Source: CAYRPN01 sp964426135
GTDB lineage: Bacteria > Planctomycetota > Phycisphaerae > Phycisphaerales > Phycisphaeraceae
NCBI GenBank assembly: GCA_964426135.1
Contig: CAYRPN010000037.1
Span: 1-45,795, forward strand
Direction: 5' to 3'
Length of the DNA stretch: 45,795 bases
The notes under the pieces are model-generated. The model was not told where the DNA came from. It worked only from the letters and a program-made list of their open reading frames with translations, and made no database searches. A program made the position numbers and the translations under genes. Every line of letters begins with the position of its first letter. Position 1 is the stretch's first letter. Below are positions 1 through 8,669 of this stretch, piece after piece.

Positions 1-140
1 AGCGGCATTGAGCCGCTTCAAACCGACCGGAGTCACAGACTCCGGCTCTGTTCAGGACTCCGAGACGCTCGTTCCAACCGACCGGAGTCACAGACTCCGG
101 CTCTGTTCAGGACTCCGAGACGCCCGTTCCAACCGGTGTC
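1..140. repeat. 55-bp tandem repeat carrying a short hairpin
   Basis: A 55-bp unit starting with AACCGACCGGAGTC begins at 21 and again at 76, and its first bases recur at 131, so there are two nearly identical copies and the start of a third. Each unit holds the perfect hairpin CCGGAGTC-ACA-GACTCCGG. The same hairpin motif recurs near 32540 and 32690, so it is a dispersed family. Bases 141-194, up to the kinase stop, show nothing else I recognise. Confidence 0.85.
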
Positions 141-194
141 AAGTACGCAAATAGCGGATGAGCCTTCTTTTTCTACTTGAGCCGCCGCGGTCAC

Positions 195-2678
195 TCATTT
201 CCCAGACACGGATGTCGAACCTGCGCCCATGGCCTTTCTCGCCGCCTCGAGGATTTCCGCGGCTTTGAACGGCTTATTCAGAAAGCCGACCACGTTCGCG
301 GTCAGGCCCGCCGGCGGCTGCGGCTCGCTGTAGCCGCTCATCAGGTAGATGGGTAGATCGGGGCGGTCGGCAGCGATTCGCGCCGCCACTTCCCAGCCAT
401 CGAGCCGAGGCATGGTCAGGTCGAGCAGCACCGCTCGAATCTCCTCTCGATGTCGTTGAAACATCTCCACTCCCTCCACGCCATCGGCGGCCGCGAACAC
501 GCGCAACCCAGTGCTCTCGAGGGTCCGCTGGATCATCGTCCGCACCAGCGGTTCATCCTCGATCAGCAGAATCATTCCATCGTCGGCGGATTGATCCGCG
601 GCGTGGACGTGCTTCGGCGCCGCCGCGGGAGTCGCGGCGGCGAGGGGGAAATACAACTGCATCGTCGTGCCCCGGCCAGGGGCGCTGTCCACGTGCAAGG
701 CGCCGCGGTGGCCGCGCACGATGCCCACCACCGCCGCCAGGCCCAGGCCCCTCCCGGTGAACTTGGTCGTGAAGAACGGCTCGAACATCCGGCTCATCGT
801 CTCCGGCGTCATGCCGCAGCCGGTGTCCGCCACCGTCAGGCACGCGTACGGTCCGGCGGGCAGTTCGTGCTGCACGAAGGTCGAGTGCAATTCGTCCCGC
901 TCCATCTGCCGCGAACGGGTGCTGATGGCGATGATGCCCGACCTGCCTTCCAGGGCGTCGGATGCATTGGTGATCAGGTTCATGACGATCTGGCGAATCT
1001 GCGTGGGGTCGCCCTCGATGGCCGCCGGCTGCAGATCGAGCTGGAAGGTTGCCTTCTTCGAGACGACCGTGTGGAGCAGCGAGGTCATTTCGCGCACCAT
1101 CGCATCCAGGCTCAGGGGCTGGATGTGAAATTTTCCCTTTCCCGAATAGGCGAGCAATTGCTGGGTGAGCTCCGAAGCGCGCTGGGCGGCATTTTCGATC
1201 TCGCGCAGGAGGGGACGCGCCGGCGAATCCGCGGGCAACCGCAACACGGCAAGACTCGCGTTGCCCAGCACGGAGGCGAGCAGGTTGTTGAAGTCGTGCG
1301 CCACCCCGCCGGCCATGAGGCCCAGGCTCTCCATTTTCTGGGTGTGCACCATCTGGGCGTCGAGGCGGCGACGCTCTTCTTCCGCCCGCCGACGATCGGT
1401 GATATCGCGCACAAAGGCGAAGTTGAACTCCCTGTCCCCGATGCGGACATAGTTGGCGTTGACCTCGATGGGGAAAATGCGGCCGCCTTTCGTGCGATGC
1501 CGGGTCTCAAAGGTGAGCGTGCCGCGGCATTTCAGTTCCTCGAAGTGCGGCTCCCAGACGTCGGGCTGGAAATCCGGATCCAGGTCGAACACCGTCCTGC
1601 CCAGAAGTTCCTCGCGGGTGTAGCCGCGGTTCGCACATGCTGCGTCATTCGCATAGAGGATGCGCCCGTCGCGGCTGACCCAGAAAACGCTGTCGCCGGC
1701 GTGGTCCACGCTGAAGCGCATCATCTGCATCGCTTCCTCCGCCTGCCGGCGGGCGGTGATGTCGCGGGTGATCGCCAGTTGCATCGCCGGCGCGTCATCC
1801 GTGCGGCGAAACGGCACCGCGTGCGTTTCCATCCAGCGCCGGGTCCCCTTGAGCCCGATGATCTCGAACTCGAGCGTCTCGGCCGCCCCGGCACACACGC
1901 GCTGATGCATCGTCATGAAGCGCTCGCGATGCTCCGGCGCCACCAGGTCGAACACGCACCGGCCGATCGCCGCCGCCTCGGCGTTCGCCTCCACCATGGC
2001 CAGACCCGCCGGGTTCATCTGCAGCAGCGTGCCCTCCGGCGAAACGAGTTTCAGGCACTCCGGTTGCGTGTCGATCACCGTGCGCAAGTAATGTTCGCTT
2101 TGGCGCAGCGCCTGCTCGTCATTCCGGCGCTCCAGTTCGGCGCCGGCGCGGGCGGCCACCACTTGAAGAATCGCGCCCGCCTGCGCGGGGTCCGGCAGCG
2201 GCGCGATGTGCAGAAGCACCGCCAGGCCCAGAACCTGCCCCGCACTCGAACGCAGCGACACCCCCATGTAGCTGTCGACGCCCATCTCCACCAGCAGACG
2301 ATCCTCGGGAAACTCGCGGCTGACGTCCGTGGGATAATGGCACAGCGTGCCCCGCACCACCGCCTCGCAAGGCGTGCCGCGCAATGAATAGGAAAAATTC
2401 TCGACCGATCTCCCCTCGCAGGCCACCGCGACGCTGTGGGCGACGCTCAGATCGACCGCGTCGATCCTCGCCACGAAGGCGTACTTGCACTGACAGGACT
2501 GGCACAGGTGCCGCACGAGACTCTCAAAGAACCCCTGCCCCGTCGCTTGTGACGCCACCTCGACGATCCAGCGAATCGTCTCCTCGGCGTGCTCAGAGCC
2601 CGCCTGCAGCGGCGAGTTTGGCATGGCAGACCCGCCCGTTCGTGAGGTCATGATGCCTGGATAAGGACTCTGAATCAT
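195..2678 (-). CDS. GAF/PAS hybrid histidine kinase with C-terminal receiver
   Basis: Cytoplasmic sensor kinase of about 827 residues with no predicted membrane segment. Visible domains are a GAF domain (about 40-185), two PAS domains (about 195-310 and 320-435), a HisKA segment with H-box AHDFNNLL (phosphorylated His near 461), an HATPase domain with N-box NLITNASDAL and G-boxes DTGCGM and GRGLGL, and a receiver domain (about 690-815) with LIEDE, the phosphorylated Asp in LLDLTMPRLDG and the conserved Lys in NKPF. The HDFNN H-box is typical of hybrid kinases that pass phosphate to their own receiver. The start at 2678 (MIQSPYPG) is preferred because GGGAGG lies 4-5 nt upstream; an in-frame ATG at 2696 is possible. 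The ligand and the output partner are unknown, and no separate response regulator or Hpt gene is adjacent. Confidence 0.9.
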   Translation of the reverse strand: MIQSPYPGIMTSRTGGSAMPNSPLQAGSEHAEETIRWIVEVASQATGQGFFESLVRHLCQSCQCKYAFVARIDAVDLSVAHSVAVACEGRSVENFSYSLRGTPCEAVVRGTLCHYPTDVSREFPEDRLLVEMGVDSYMGVSLRSSAGQVLGLAVLLHIAPLPDPAQAGAILQVVAARAGAELERRNDEQALRQSEHYLRTVIDTQPECLKLVSPEGTLLQMNPAGLAMVEANAEAAAIGRCVFDLVAPEHRERFMTMHQRVCAGAAETLEFEIIGLKGTRRWMETHAVPFRRTDDAPAMQLAITRDITARRQAEEAMQMMRFSVDHAGDSVFWVSRDGRILYANDAACANRGYTREELLGRTVFDLDPDFQPDVWEPHFEELKCRGTLTFETRHRTKGGRIFPIEVNANYVRIGDREFNFAFVRDITDRRRAEEERRRLDAQMVHTQKMESLGLMAGGVAHDFNNLLASVLGNASLAVLRLPADSPARPLLREIENAAQRASELTQQLLAYSGKGKFHIQPLSLDAMVREMTSLLHTVVSKKATFQLDLQPAAIEGDPTQIRQIVMNLITNASDALEGRSGIIAISTRSRQMERDELHSTFVQHELPAGPYACLTVADTGCGMTPETMSRMFEPFFTTKFTGRGLGLAAVVGIVRGHRGALHVDSAPGRGTTMQLYFPLAAATPAAAPKHVHAADQSADDGMILLIEDEPLVRTMIQRTLESTGLRVFAAADGVEGVEMFQRHREEIRAVLLDLTMPRLDGWEVAARIAADRPDLPIYLMSGYSEPQPPAGLTANVVGFLNKPFKAAEILEAARKAMGAGSTSVSGK

Positions 2679-2788
2679 GCGGCCTCCCTGCCCCATGTCC
2701 GAAATATAGCAGGATTCGCGCGCCCGCTCCGCCGCCTGCTTACGGGGGGCTTTTCAGTTCTCGCGAAACTGGGTGCGACTCCAGAAGC

Positions 2789-2889
2789 CACAAAGGACAC
2801 GAAGACACGAAGGACACGAAACGGAACTTGAATGCGCTTGATTCTCCAAGTCATTCTTCGTGTTCTTCGTGACTTCGTGTCCTTTGTGC
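2789..2889. repeat. Inverted pair of GACACGAAG-type simple repeats
   Basis: The 444-bp gap between the kinase and the first sulfatase holds an inverted repeat: CACAAAGGACACGAAGACAC onwards at 2789-2820 and its near complement ending CTTCGTGTCCTTTGTG at 2856-2889. The arms are built of short GACACGAAG-like units. A relative (CTTCGTGCCTCCGTGCCTCC) lies inside mqnC near 9997. No convincing gene was seen in this gap. Confidence 0.75.
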
Positions 2890-3122
2890 TGAACCCGGTG
2901 ATCCGCAACCTCTCCAGGACTGGAGAATTGAAGAGCCCTGGCTTGCAGGGCACGTTCGAGGTGGCCTCCAGATGCCGACGAGTTGTTAGGATGCCAAGGT
3001 CGAGGGTGAACCTGGACCGCGAAAGCAAGGGCGGTTTGAGGTCATGAGGTCATGAGTTCCCCTTCGCTCGGTTTGAAAGTCTGCGTTTCTTTTTCGCGTC
3101 CTCAACGGCTTGGAGACCGCCG

Positions 3123-4652
3123 ATGAAATGGCCCTTCGCAGGTCTGCTCCTGCATCTACTTTGGGTTGGATTCTTTCAACCATGTGTCTTCGCCGCCGAC
3201 GCGCCGCGCTTGCGCAATATCGTGCTCGTCGTGGCGGACGATCAGTCGCCCGATTTCGGCGCGTATGGCAACAAGGTGATGAAGACGCCGAACCTCGATG
3301 CGCTGGCGGCCGCGGGAACGCGCTTCAACCACGCCTTCGCCACCACCGCCTCCTGCTCCGCCAGCCGCAGCGTCATCCTCACCGGCCTGCACAATCACGC
3401 CAACGGGCAGTACGGGCACCAGCACGATTTCCATAAATTCGGCAGTTACGACAACGTCGTATCGCTGCCCGTGTATCTCGCGGCCGGCGGCTATCGCACG
3501 ATCCGCTGCGGCAAGTTCCACGTTGCGCCGGAACAGGTTTATCAGTTCGACAAGGAAGTGCCCGCCAACCCCCGCAACATGTTACAGATGGCGGAGAACT
3601 GCAAAGCGGTCATCGAGGAAAAAAGCGATAAGCCGTTCTTTCTCTACTTCTGCACCAGCGATCCGCATCGCGGCGGCGGTTTCGCCAACGAACTGCCCGG
3701 CAAGCCCGATCGCTTCGGCAATCCCGCGCCGGGCGCGAAGGCGAAGCCCGGCAAGGCGGCGCCCGAGCATGAAGTCATCTACGATCCCAAAGACGTGATC
3801 GTGCCCGCGTTCCTGCCGGACACGGAAACCTCTCGCGCGGAGTTGGCGCAGTACTACCAGAGTTGCTCCCGCATCGACCGCGGGCTCGGCAGGCTCGTGG
3901 AAATTCTTAAGACCGCCGGCCAGTGGGACAACACGCTGGTGATCTACATCGCCGATCACGGCATGGCATTCCCCGGCGCCAAGACCACTGTCTATGAGGC
4001 GGGCCTGCGGGCGCCGCTGCTGGTGCGGAATCCCTTCATCGAGAAGCGCGGCGTGGTGAGCGAGGCGATGATCAGTTGGATCGACCTGACGCCGACGATT
4101 CTCGATTTCGCGGGCCTGCTCGAAGCGAAGACGAACACGGTGAAGGCGGATGTGCTGGCGAAGGTGTCGCCCGTGAAAGTGACGGATCAGAAATCGCGCG
4201 ACCTGAAGCGCGGGCAGTTTCATGGGCGCTCGTTTCTTTCGATCCTCGATCAGGATAAGCCCGCGGGCTGGGACGACATCGGAGCCTCGCACACGTTTCA
4301 CGAGATTCAGATGTACTATCCCATGCGGGTGGTGCGCGATCGGCAGTACAAGCTGATCTGGAACATCGCACACCCGCTGCCGTTCCCGTTCGCCACGGAC
4401 CTGTGGGAAGCCCCCACGTGGCAGGCGCAGTACAAGCTCGGCCCCGACGCACCCTACGGCGGACGCACCGTCGGCAGCTACATCAAGCGCCCGCAGTTCG
4501 AACTTTACGACATTGAGAAGGATCCGAACGAAACAAAGAACCTCGCTGCCGACACGCAGTACCAGCGCGTGCTGGAGCAGATGAAGGCGAAGCTCAAGGC
4601 GTTTCAGAAACGCACGGATGATCCGTGGATCATGAAGTGGGAGTATGAGTGA
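3123..4652 (+). CDS. Secreted sulfatase (formylglycine type)
   Basis: A 509-residue sulfatase of the alkaline-phosphatase superfamily, predicted to hydrolyse sulfate esters of polysaccharides outside the cytoplasm. The N-terminal 24 residues form a signal peptide ending CVFAA. The metal-binding pair is in VVADDQ (about 39-40). The catalytic motif is C78-SASR, where the Cys is converted to formylglycine (C-x-A/P-x-R). A second metal site is IADHG (about 280). The order and length are normal for the family. GGAG lies 6 nt before the ATG. A second sulfatase follows 125 bp downstream on the same strand, so the two may be co-transcribed. The substrate cannot be told from sequence, and no maturase gene is present in the window. 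Confidence 0.93.
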   Translation: MKWPFAGLLLHLLWVGFFQPCVFAADAPRLRNIVLVVADDQSPDFGAYGNKVMKTPNLDALAAAGTRFNHAFATTASCSASRSVILTGLHNHANGQYGHQHDFHKFGSYDNVVSLPVYLAAGGYRTIRCGKFHVAPEQVYQFDKEVPANPRNMLQMAENCKAVIEEKSDKPFFLYFCTSDPHRGGGFANELPGKPDRFGNPAPGAKAKPGKAAPEHEVIYDPKDVIVPAFLPDTETSRAELAQYYQSCSRIDRGLGRLVEILKTAGQWDNTLVIYIADHGMAFPGAKTTVYEAGLRAPLLVRNPFIEKRGVVSEAMISWIDLTPTILDFAGLLEAKTNTVKADVLAKVSPVKVTDQKSRDLKRGQFHGRSFLSILDQDKPAGWDDIGASHTFHEIQMYYPMRVVRDRQYKLIWNIAHPLPFPFATDLWEAPTWQAQYKLGPDAPYGGRTVGSYIKRPQFELYDIEKDPNETKNLAADTQYQRVLEQMKAKLKAFQKRTDDPWIMKWEYE

Positions 4653-4654
4653 GG

Positions 4655-4715
4655 GGAGATTTCAGATTTCAGATTTCAGATCTCAGATTTCAGATTTCAG
4701 ATTTGGGATTGCGGA
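4655..4715. repeat. ATTTCAG octamer-like simple repeat
   Basis: Between the two sulfatases the sequence is a run of about seven AGATTTC / AGATCTC units. It is AT-rich against a GC-rich background. Close relatives with the unit ATTTCGG or AATCCGAA occur inside mqnC (about 9958-9992) and uppP (about 27628-27663). Confidence 0.8.
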
Positions 4716-4777
4716 TTGGGGATGATATGTATGTTTAGCCGCGGGGCCTTGCCCCGCGTGATGCCGGAGATGCAACA

Positions 4778-6385
4778 ATGAACCAATATTGGAAATGTGT
4801 CGTGCTATTGCTCGCGCTCTTCGCCGCCGCCGCCCAGGCGCAGACGCCGCCGACCGCGCCCGCCGCCGCCGCCACCGGGGGCCGGCCCAACATCCTCTTC
4901 ATCTTCACCGACGATCACGCCAGCCACGCGATCAGCGCGTATGGCAGCAAGGTCAACAAGACGCCCAACATCGATCGCCTCGCCGCCGAGGGTATGCGGT
5001 TCGACACCTGCCTGGTCACCAACTCCATCTGCGGGCCGTCGCGGGCGTGCATCCTCACCGGCAAGTATTCGCACAAGCACGGCTTCTACCGCAACGGCAA
5101 CATCTTCGACGGCAATCAGCAGAACTTCGCCAAGATCATGCAGAAGACGGGCTACGAAACGGCTCTGATCGGCAAGTGGCATCTGGAGTCGCTGCCGCAG
5201 GGATTCCATCACTACGAAATCCTGCTCGACCAGGGCCCGTATTACAACCCGCCGATGATCCGCAACGGCCAGCGCGTGCAGCACACGGGCTACACCACGG
5301 ACATCACCGGCGACATCGGGCTTCAGTGGCTGCAGAAGGAGCGAGACCCCAGCAAGCCGTTCGTGTTGATGTGGCAGCACAAGGCGCCGCACCGCGAGTG
5401 GCAACCGCACCCGAGGCACTACAAGCTTTACGACGATGTCGATATTCCCGAGCCGGCGACCTTGTTCGACGACTACGCCGGCCGCGGCACCGCGGCGCAC
5501 AAGCAGGACATGACGATCGAGAAGACGCTGTCGCCGTTCGACCTGAAATTCACGCCGCCAAAGAATCTCAATGCCGAGCAGCTCGCAGCATGGAAAGCGT
5601 ACTACGATCCGATCCGCGAGAAATTCGAGGCGAACAAACCCACAGGCAAGGACCTCGTTCGCTGGAAGTATCAGCGCTACATCAAGGATTATCTGCGCTG
5701 CATCGCCGCGGTGGATGAGAACATCGGCCGGATGCTTAAGTATCTCGACGAGTCGGGGCTGGCGAAGAACACGATCGTCATCTATTCCTCCGACCAGGGT
5801 TTCTATCTCGGCGATCACGGCTGGTTCGACAAGCGCTGGATGTATGAAGAGTCGCTGAGGATGCCGCTGATCGTGCGCTGGCCAGGCGTGGTGAAAGCCG
5901 GCTCGGTCAACAAAGATATGGTTTCCAATGTCGACTTCGCCGAGACGTTTCTCGACATCGCCGGCGCGGAGATTCCCAAGGACATGCAGGGCCGCAGCTT
6001 TGTACCGATCTTGAAGGGCAAGACGCCCGAGGATTGGCGGAAGTCGTATTACTACCACTACTACGAGTTCCCCGGGCCGCACTCGGTCGCCAAGCATTAC
6101 GGCGTGCGCACGCAGACGCACAAGCTCATTCACTACTACACGCTCAACGAGTGGGAACTCTTCGACCTCGTGAAGGACCCGGACGAACTGAAGAGCGTCT
6201 ACGGTGATCCCGCGTACGCACAGCTCACAGAGGAACTGAAAAAGGAACTGACGCGCCTGCAGCAGGAACTGGGCGACACGGAACCGCACAAGCCGGTGCC
6301 GGGCGATCCGGGGACAGGCAAGCAAGGCAAGGAAAAGGACAAGAAGAATGCCGTTGAGAAGCGGCCGGCCACTGACATCAAGTGA
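4778..6385 (+). CDS. Secreted sulfatase (formylglycine type)
   Basis: A 535-residue sulfatase. The signal peptide covers about 1-22 (ends AAQAQ). Metal ligands are in IFTDDH (about 45-46). The sulfatase signature is C85-GPSRACILTG, the canonical C-x-P-S-R with formylglycine at Cys85. IGKWHLE and SSDQGFYLGDHGW carry the conserved Lys/His and the second metal site. The C-terminal region ends in a Lys-rich tail (about 505-535). The overall layout resembles the iduronate-2-sulfatase/choline-sulfatase-like group common in planctomycetes, but the substrate is not assignable. GGAG lies about 8 nt before the ATG. The stop at 6383-6385 abuts the stop of the convergent third sulfatase with no base between them, so transcription terminators would have to lie inside coding sequence. 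Confidence 0.93.
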   Translation: MNQYWKCVVLLLALFAAAAQAQTPPTAPAAAATGGRPNILFIFTDDHASHAISAYGSKVNKTPNIDRLAAEGMRFDTCLVTNSICGPSRACILTGKYSHKHGFYRNGNIFDGNQQNFAKIMQKTGYETALIGKWHLESLPQGFHHYEILLDQGPYYNPPMIRNGQRVQHTGYTTDITGDIGLQWLQKERDPSKPFVLMWQHKAPHREWQPHPRHYKLYDDVDIPEPATLFDDYAGRGTAAHKQDMTIEKTLSPFDLKFTPPKNLNAEQLAAWKAYYDPIREKFEANKPTGKDLVRWKYQRYIKDYLRCIAAVDENIGRMLKYLDESGLAKNTIVIYSSDQGFYLGDHGWFDKRWMYEESLRMPLIVRWPGVVKAGSVNKDMVSNVDFAETFLDIAGAEIPKDMQGRSFVPILKGKTPEDWRKSYYYHYYEFPGPHSVAKHYGVRTQTHKLIHYYTLNEWELFDLVKDPDELKSVYGDPAYAQLTEELKKELTRLQQELGDTEPHKPVPGDPGTGKQGKEKDKKNAVEKRPATDIK

Positions 6386-7819
6386 TCACAGTTTTCCCGC
6401 CGGCCGGACGCCCTTGCCGATCTGCTTCGTCGCGGTGTCACCCAGGTCTTCACGATACTTCTCCGCCAGCTTTTTCAGGTTCTCGACGATATCCGGATGC
6501 TTCTGGGCGAGATTGGTCGTTTCGCCGAGATCCGCCTCGACGTCGTACAGGGCCAGTTCCGTTTTCGACGCCGAGTAGGCTGCGGGATTGCCTTCATCGC
6601 CGCCCTTATTCTTCAGCGTGCGATAGTCGTGGGGGAAATGCAGCTTCCACTTCCCGCTGCGGATCGCCTGCAGGTGGCCCAGCCAGTAGAACGCATAGGC
6701 TTCGTGCGGCGTCTTCGCGTCCTTCGCCGACGAAAGCAGCGGCCAGATATCCTTGCCGTCGATCGCGTTCTTCGGCAGGGGGGCGTCGGCAAGTTTGGCG
6801 AGTGTAGGTAACACGTCGATCGTCGCCGCCATTTCGTTACATACAGTTCCGGCGGGTATCTTCCCGGGCCAGCGCGCGATCATCGGCACCCGGTGCCCGC
6901 CTTCCCACGTCGTGCCTTTGCCTTCGCGGAAGGGGCCGGCGCTGCCGGCATGCGTGCCGTAACTGAGCCACGGGCCGTTGTCGCTGGTGAAGATCACCAA
7001 TGTATGTTCATCGATGCCGTTGGTTTTCAGAGCCGCCAGTATCTCGCCCACCGACCAATCGAGTTCCGCCATTACATCGCCGAACAGACCACGCTCTGTC
7101 TTGCCCTTGAACTTGTCGGAAACATACAGCGGCACGTGGCACTGGTTGTGCGGCACGTAGAGAAAGAATGGCTTGTCCTTGTTCTTCTCAATGAACTTCA
7201 CCGCACGCTGGGTATATTGCGTGGTGAGTTGAGTCTGGTCCTCGCCGGTGACTTTCGGGTTGATGATCTGATCGCCCTCGATCAGGGGCAGGTCGGGCCA
7301 GGGATTCTTCTTCGCGTTCCTGGCTTCCGGGTGGAATGGCCACATGTCGTTGGAATAGGGAAGGCCGAGGTATTCGTCGAAGCCGTGATGGATGGGCAGA
7401 AAGAGCTTGGCGTCGCCCAGGTGCCACTTGCCGAAGATCGCGGTGGCGTAGCCCTTCTGTTTGAGTACTTCGGGGATGAGCATTTCATCCTTGTGGATAC
7501 CTATCTTCGCGCCCGGCCCCAACGCCCCGCCAATGCCGACGCGCAGGTTGTAACAACCGGTGAGCAGCGACGCCCGAGACGCGGAGCAGACGGCTTGTGA
7601 TACATAGAAAGACGTGAAACGCACGCCCTCCTTCGCCATGCGATCGATATGCGGCGTGTCGTAGCCTTTCGCGCCGTAGCAACCCACGTCGGCGTAGCCC
7701 ATGTCGTCGATGAAGATCACGACGAAATTGGGTCCCCCGGGGCGATCAACGGCGACCACAGGTTGTGGTAACGCGACGGCGATATGCAGAAACGCGATCA
7801 ATGTGGCGACAAAACGCAT
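6386..7819 (-). CDS. Secreted arylsulfatase
   Basis: A 477-residue sulfatase on the minus strand. The signal peptide ends around PQPVVAV (about 23). It has FIDDMGYADVGCYG (metal ligands), the signature C78-SASRASLLTG, the IFGKWHLGD motif, and TSDNGPW as the second metal site. The motif set is that of the arylsulfatase A/N-acetylgalactosamine-sulfatase-like group. GAGGAAC lies about 5 nt before the ATG at 7819. It is convergent with, and directly abuts, the sulfatase at 4778-6385. Its promoter must lie in or beside the left inverted repeat of the transposase element at 7831. Confidence 0.93.
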   Translation of the reverse strand: MRFVATLIAFLHIAVALPQPVVAVDRPGGPNFVVIFIDDMGYADVGCYGAKGYDTPHIDRMAKEGVRFTSFYVSQAVCSASRASLLTGCYNLRVGIGGALGPGAKIGIHKDEMLIPEVLKQKGYATAIFGKWHLGDAKLFLPIHHGFDEYLGLPYSNDMWPFHPEARNAKKNPWPDLPLIEGDQIINPKVTGEDQTQLTTQYTQRAVKFIEKNKDKPFFLYVPHNQCHVPLYVSDKFKGKTERGLFGDVMAELDWSVGEILAALKTNGIDEHTLVIFTSDNGPWLSYGTHAGSAGPFREGKGTTWEGGHRVPMIARWPGKIPAGTVCNEMAATIDVLPTLAKLADAPLPKNAIDGKDIWPLLSSAKDAKTPHEAYAFYWLGHLQAIRSGKWKLHFPHDYRTLKNKGGDEGNPAAYSASKTELALYDVEADLGETTNLAQKHPDIVENLKKLAEKYREDLGDTATKQIGKGVRPAGKL

Positions 7820-7830
7820 GAAGTTCCTCG

Positions 7831-7860
7831 TTTAGCGCGGGCCCGAAGGGCCCGGTTCGC
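7831..7860. repeat. Left inverted repeat of the RAYT element
   Basis: These 30 bp match the reverse complement of 8551-8580 at 29 of 30 positions. Inside is the palindrome GGGCCCGAAGGGCCC, giving a stable hairpin. Weaker similarity continues about 15 bp inward. The transposase stop codon lies within this repeat. Confidence 0.85.
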
Positions 7861-8473
7861 CGGACGCCCCGCGCCCACTGTCATCCGGATACGCCCGCAC
7901 AAAACTCCACTTCTGCGCCGGCAAGCCCGCCCGCACGGGATTGTTCTCATCGTACCGAATCGAACGTGCCACATCCTCATGCGAATCCAGATAAACCGCC
8001 CAATACCCCACGGACCACGGCGAAGGAAGCCCGCCCTGTTTCGTGCGAAAAGCGGACAAAGGATGCAGCCCGTCGCGCGTCAGTTGCTGCGTCGCGGCGC
8101 CCTTGAGCAGATTCGTCATCTGCTCGACCTTGTATCTGAACCTGCCCAGCACAAGGTGCGCGTGATCGGGCATGATGACACAAGCGTAGACCGGAATGCC
8201 GGAGCGCTCGATGCGATAGCGGAAGCCTTTGATGATGCAGCGAGCCTGAATGCCGGTGAAGACGACGGGCGGATACATCAGTGCCGCCTTCGCCGCCATG
8301 CGCTGCTCGATGTCATGTGAGTGATGGGCGACGGAACGATGTGTTTCGATCTTGGTGGCATCGCCGAATTGCAGCAGTTCGTAGCGGCGGACGAAGTCGG
8401 ACCAACTGCCGCGTTCATCGTTTGGAAGCCAGAACCCGTAGGCGCTGATGGTCAGGTGGTAAGCAAGAACCAT
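7832..8473 (-). CDS. RAYT-like HUH transposase (IS200-like superfamily)
   Basis: A 213-residue protein of the Y1/HUH single-strand DNA transposase superfamily, in the REP-associated subfamily common in planctomycetes. Signs are the N-terminal GFWLPNDERGSW motif, the HUH metal site MPDHAHLV (His104 and His106), and a C-terminal segment with NNPVRAGLPAQ that matches the usual RAYT tail (Y/NP-x-K/R-A-GL). Such enzymes cut and rejoin REP palindromes. In the helix after HUH (about 112-128) I see no Tyr at the expected catalytic place, only Tyr in GRFRYKVEQ; this needs alignment. The gene is bracketed by a 30-bp inverted repeat, and its last codons (SGPR-stop) are written by that repeat. No target duplication was identified. 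Confidence 0.85.
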   Translation of the reverse strand: MVLAYHLTISAYGFWLPNDERGSWSDFVRRYELLQFGDATKIETHRSVAHHSHDIEQRMAAKAALMYPPVVFTGIQARCIIKGFRYRIERSGIPVYACVIMPDHAHLVLGRFRYKVEQMTNLLKGAATQQLTRDGLHPLSAFRTKQGGLPSPWSVGYWAVYLDSHEDVARSIRYDENNPVRAGLPAQKWSFVRAYPDDSGRGASGEPGPSGPR

Positions 8474-8550
8474 GCAGGCAGTATATCAAAAAAAATACAG
8501 GGGAAGCAGCGGATGTGCGAACGATCGTATGTATGACGCGCGGGGTTGCG

Positions 8551-8580
8551 GCGAGCCGGGCCCTTCGGGCCCGCGCTAAA
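8551..8580. repeat. Right inverted repeat of the RAYT element
   Basis: Contains CGGGCCCTTCGGGCCCG and is the complement of 7831-7860 with one mismatch. It ends GCGCTAAA, and a CAT/CAA trinucleotide run begins about 8 bp further on. Confidence 0.85.
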
Positions 8581-8587
8581 CGGGGGA

Positions 8588-8656
<69 letters not shown>

Positions 8657-8669
8657 CGCCGTCGTCTTC

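Larger units (their letters stand above)
7831..8580. mobile_element. Single-gene RAYT element bounded by 30-bp palindromic inverted repeats
   Basis: A 750-bp unit consisting of one HUH transposase gene and inverted repeats at 7831-7860 and 8551-8580 (29/30 identity), each containing a GGGCCC-based hairpin. This is the layout expected of a RAYT with its flanking REP sequences. It separates the sulfatase cluster from mqnC. I found no other copy of this particular palindrome in the window. Confidence 0.7.

Noticed and set aside
1..140. CRISPR array
   Set aside because: The 55-bp units are directly adjacent with no unique spacers, and only two copies exist. It is a tandem repeat.
450..2387. 645-codon plus-strand open frame opposite the histidine kinase
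   Set aside because: It has no domain or motif, is rich in His/Arg/Gly as expected of an antisense frame in GC-rich DNA, and lies fully over a well-supported gene.
4805..6325. 506-codon minus-strand frame opposite the second sulfatase
   Set aside because: It is an antisense shadow of a clear sulfatase, with no motif of its own.
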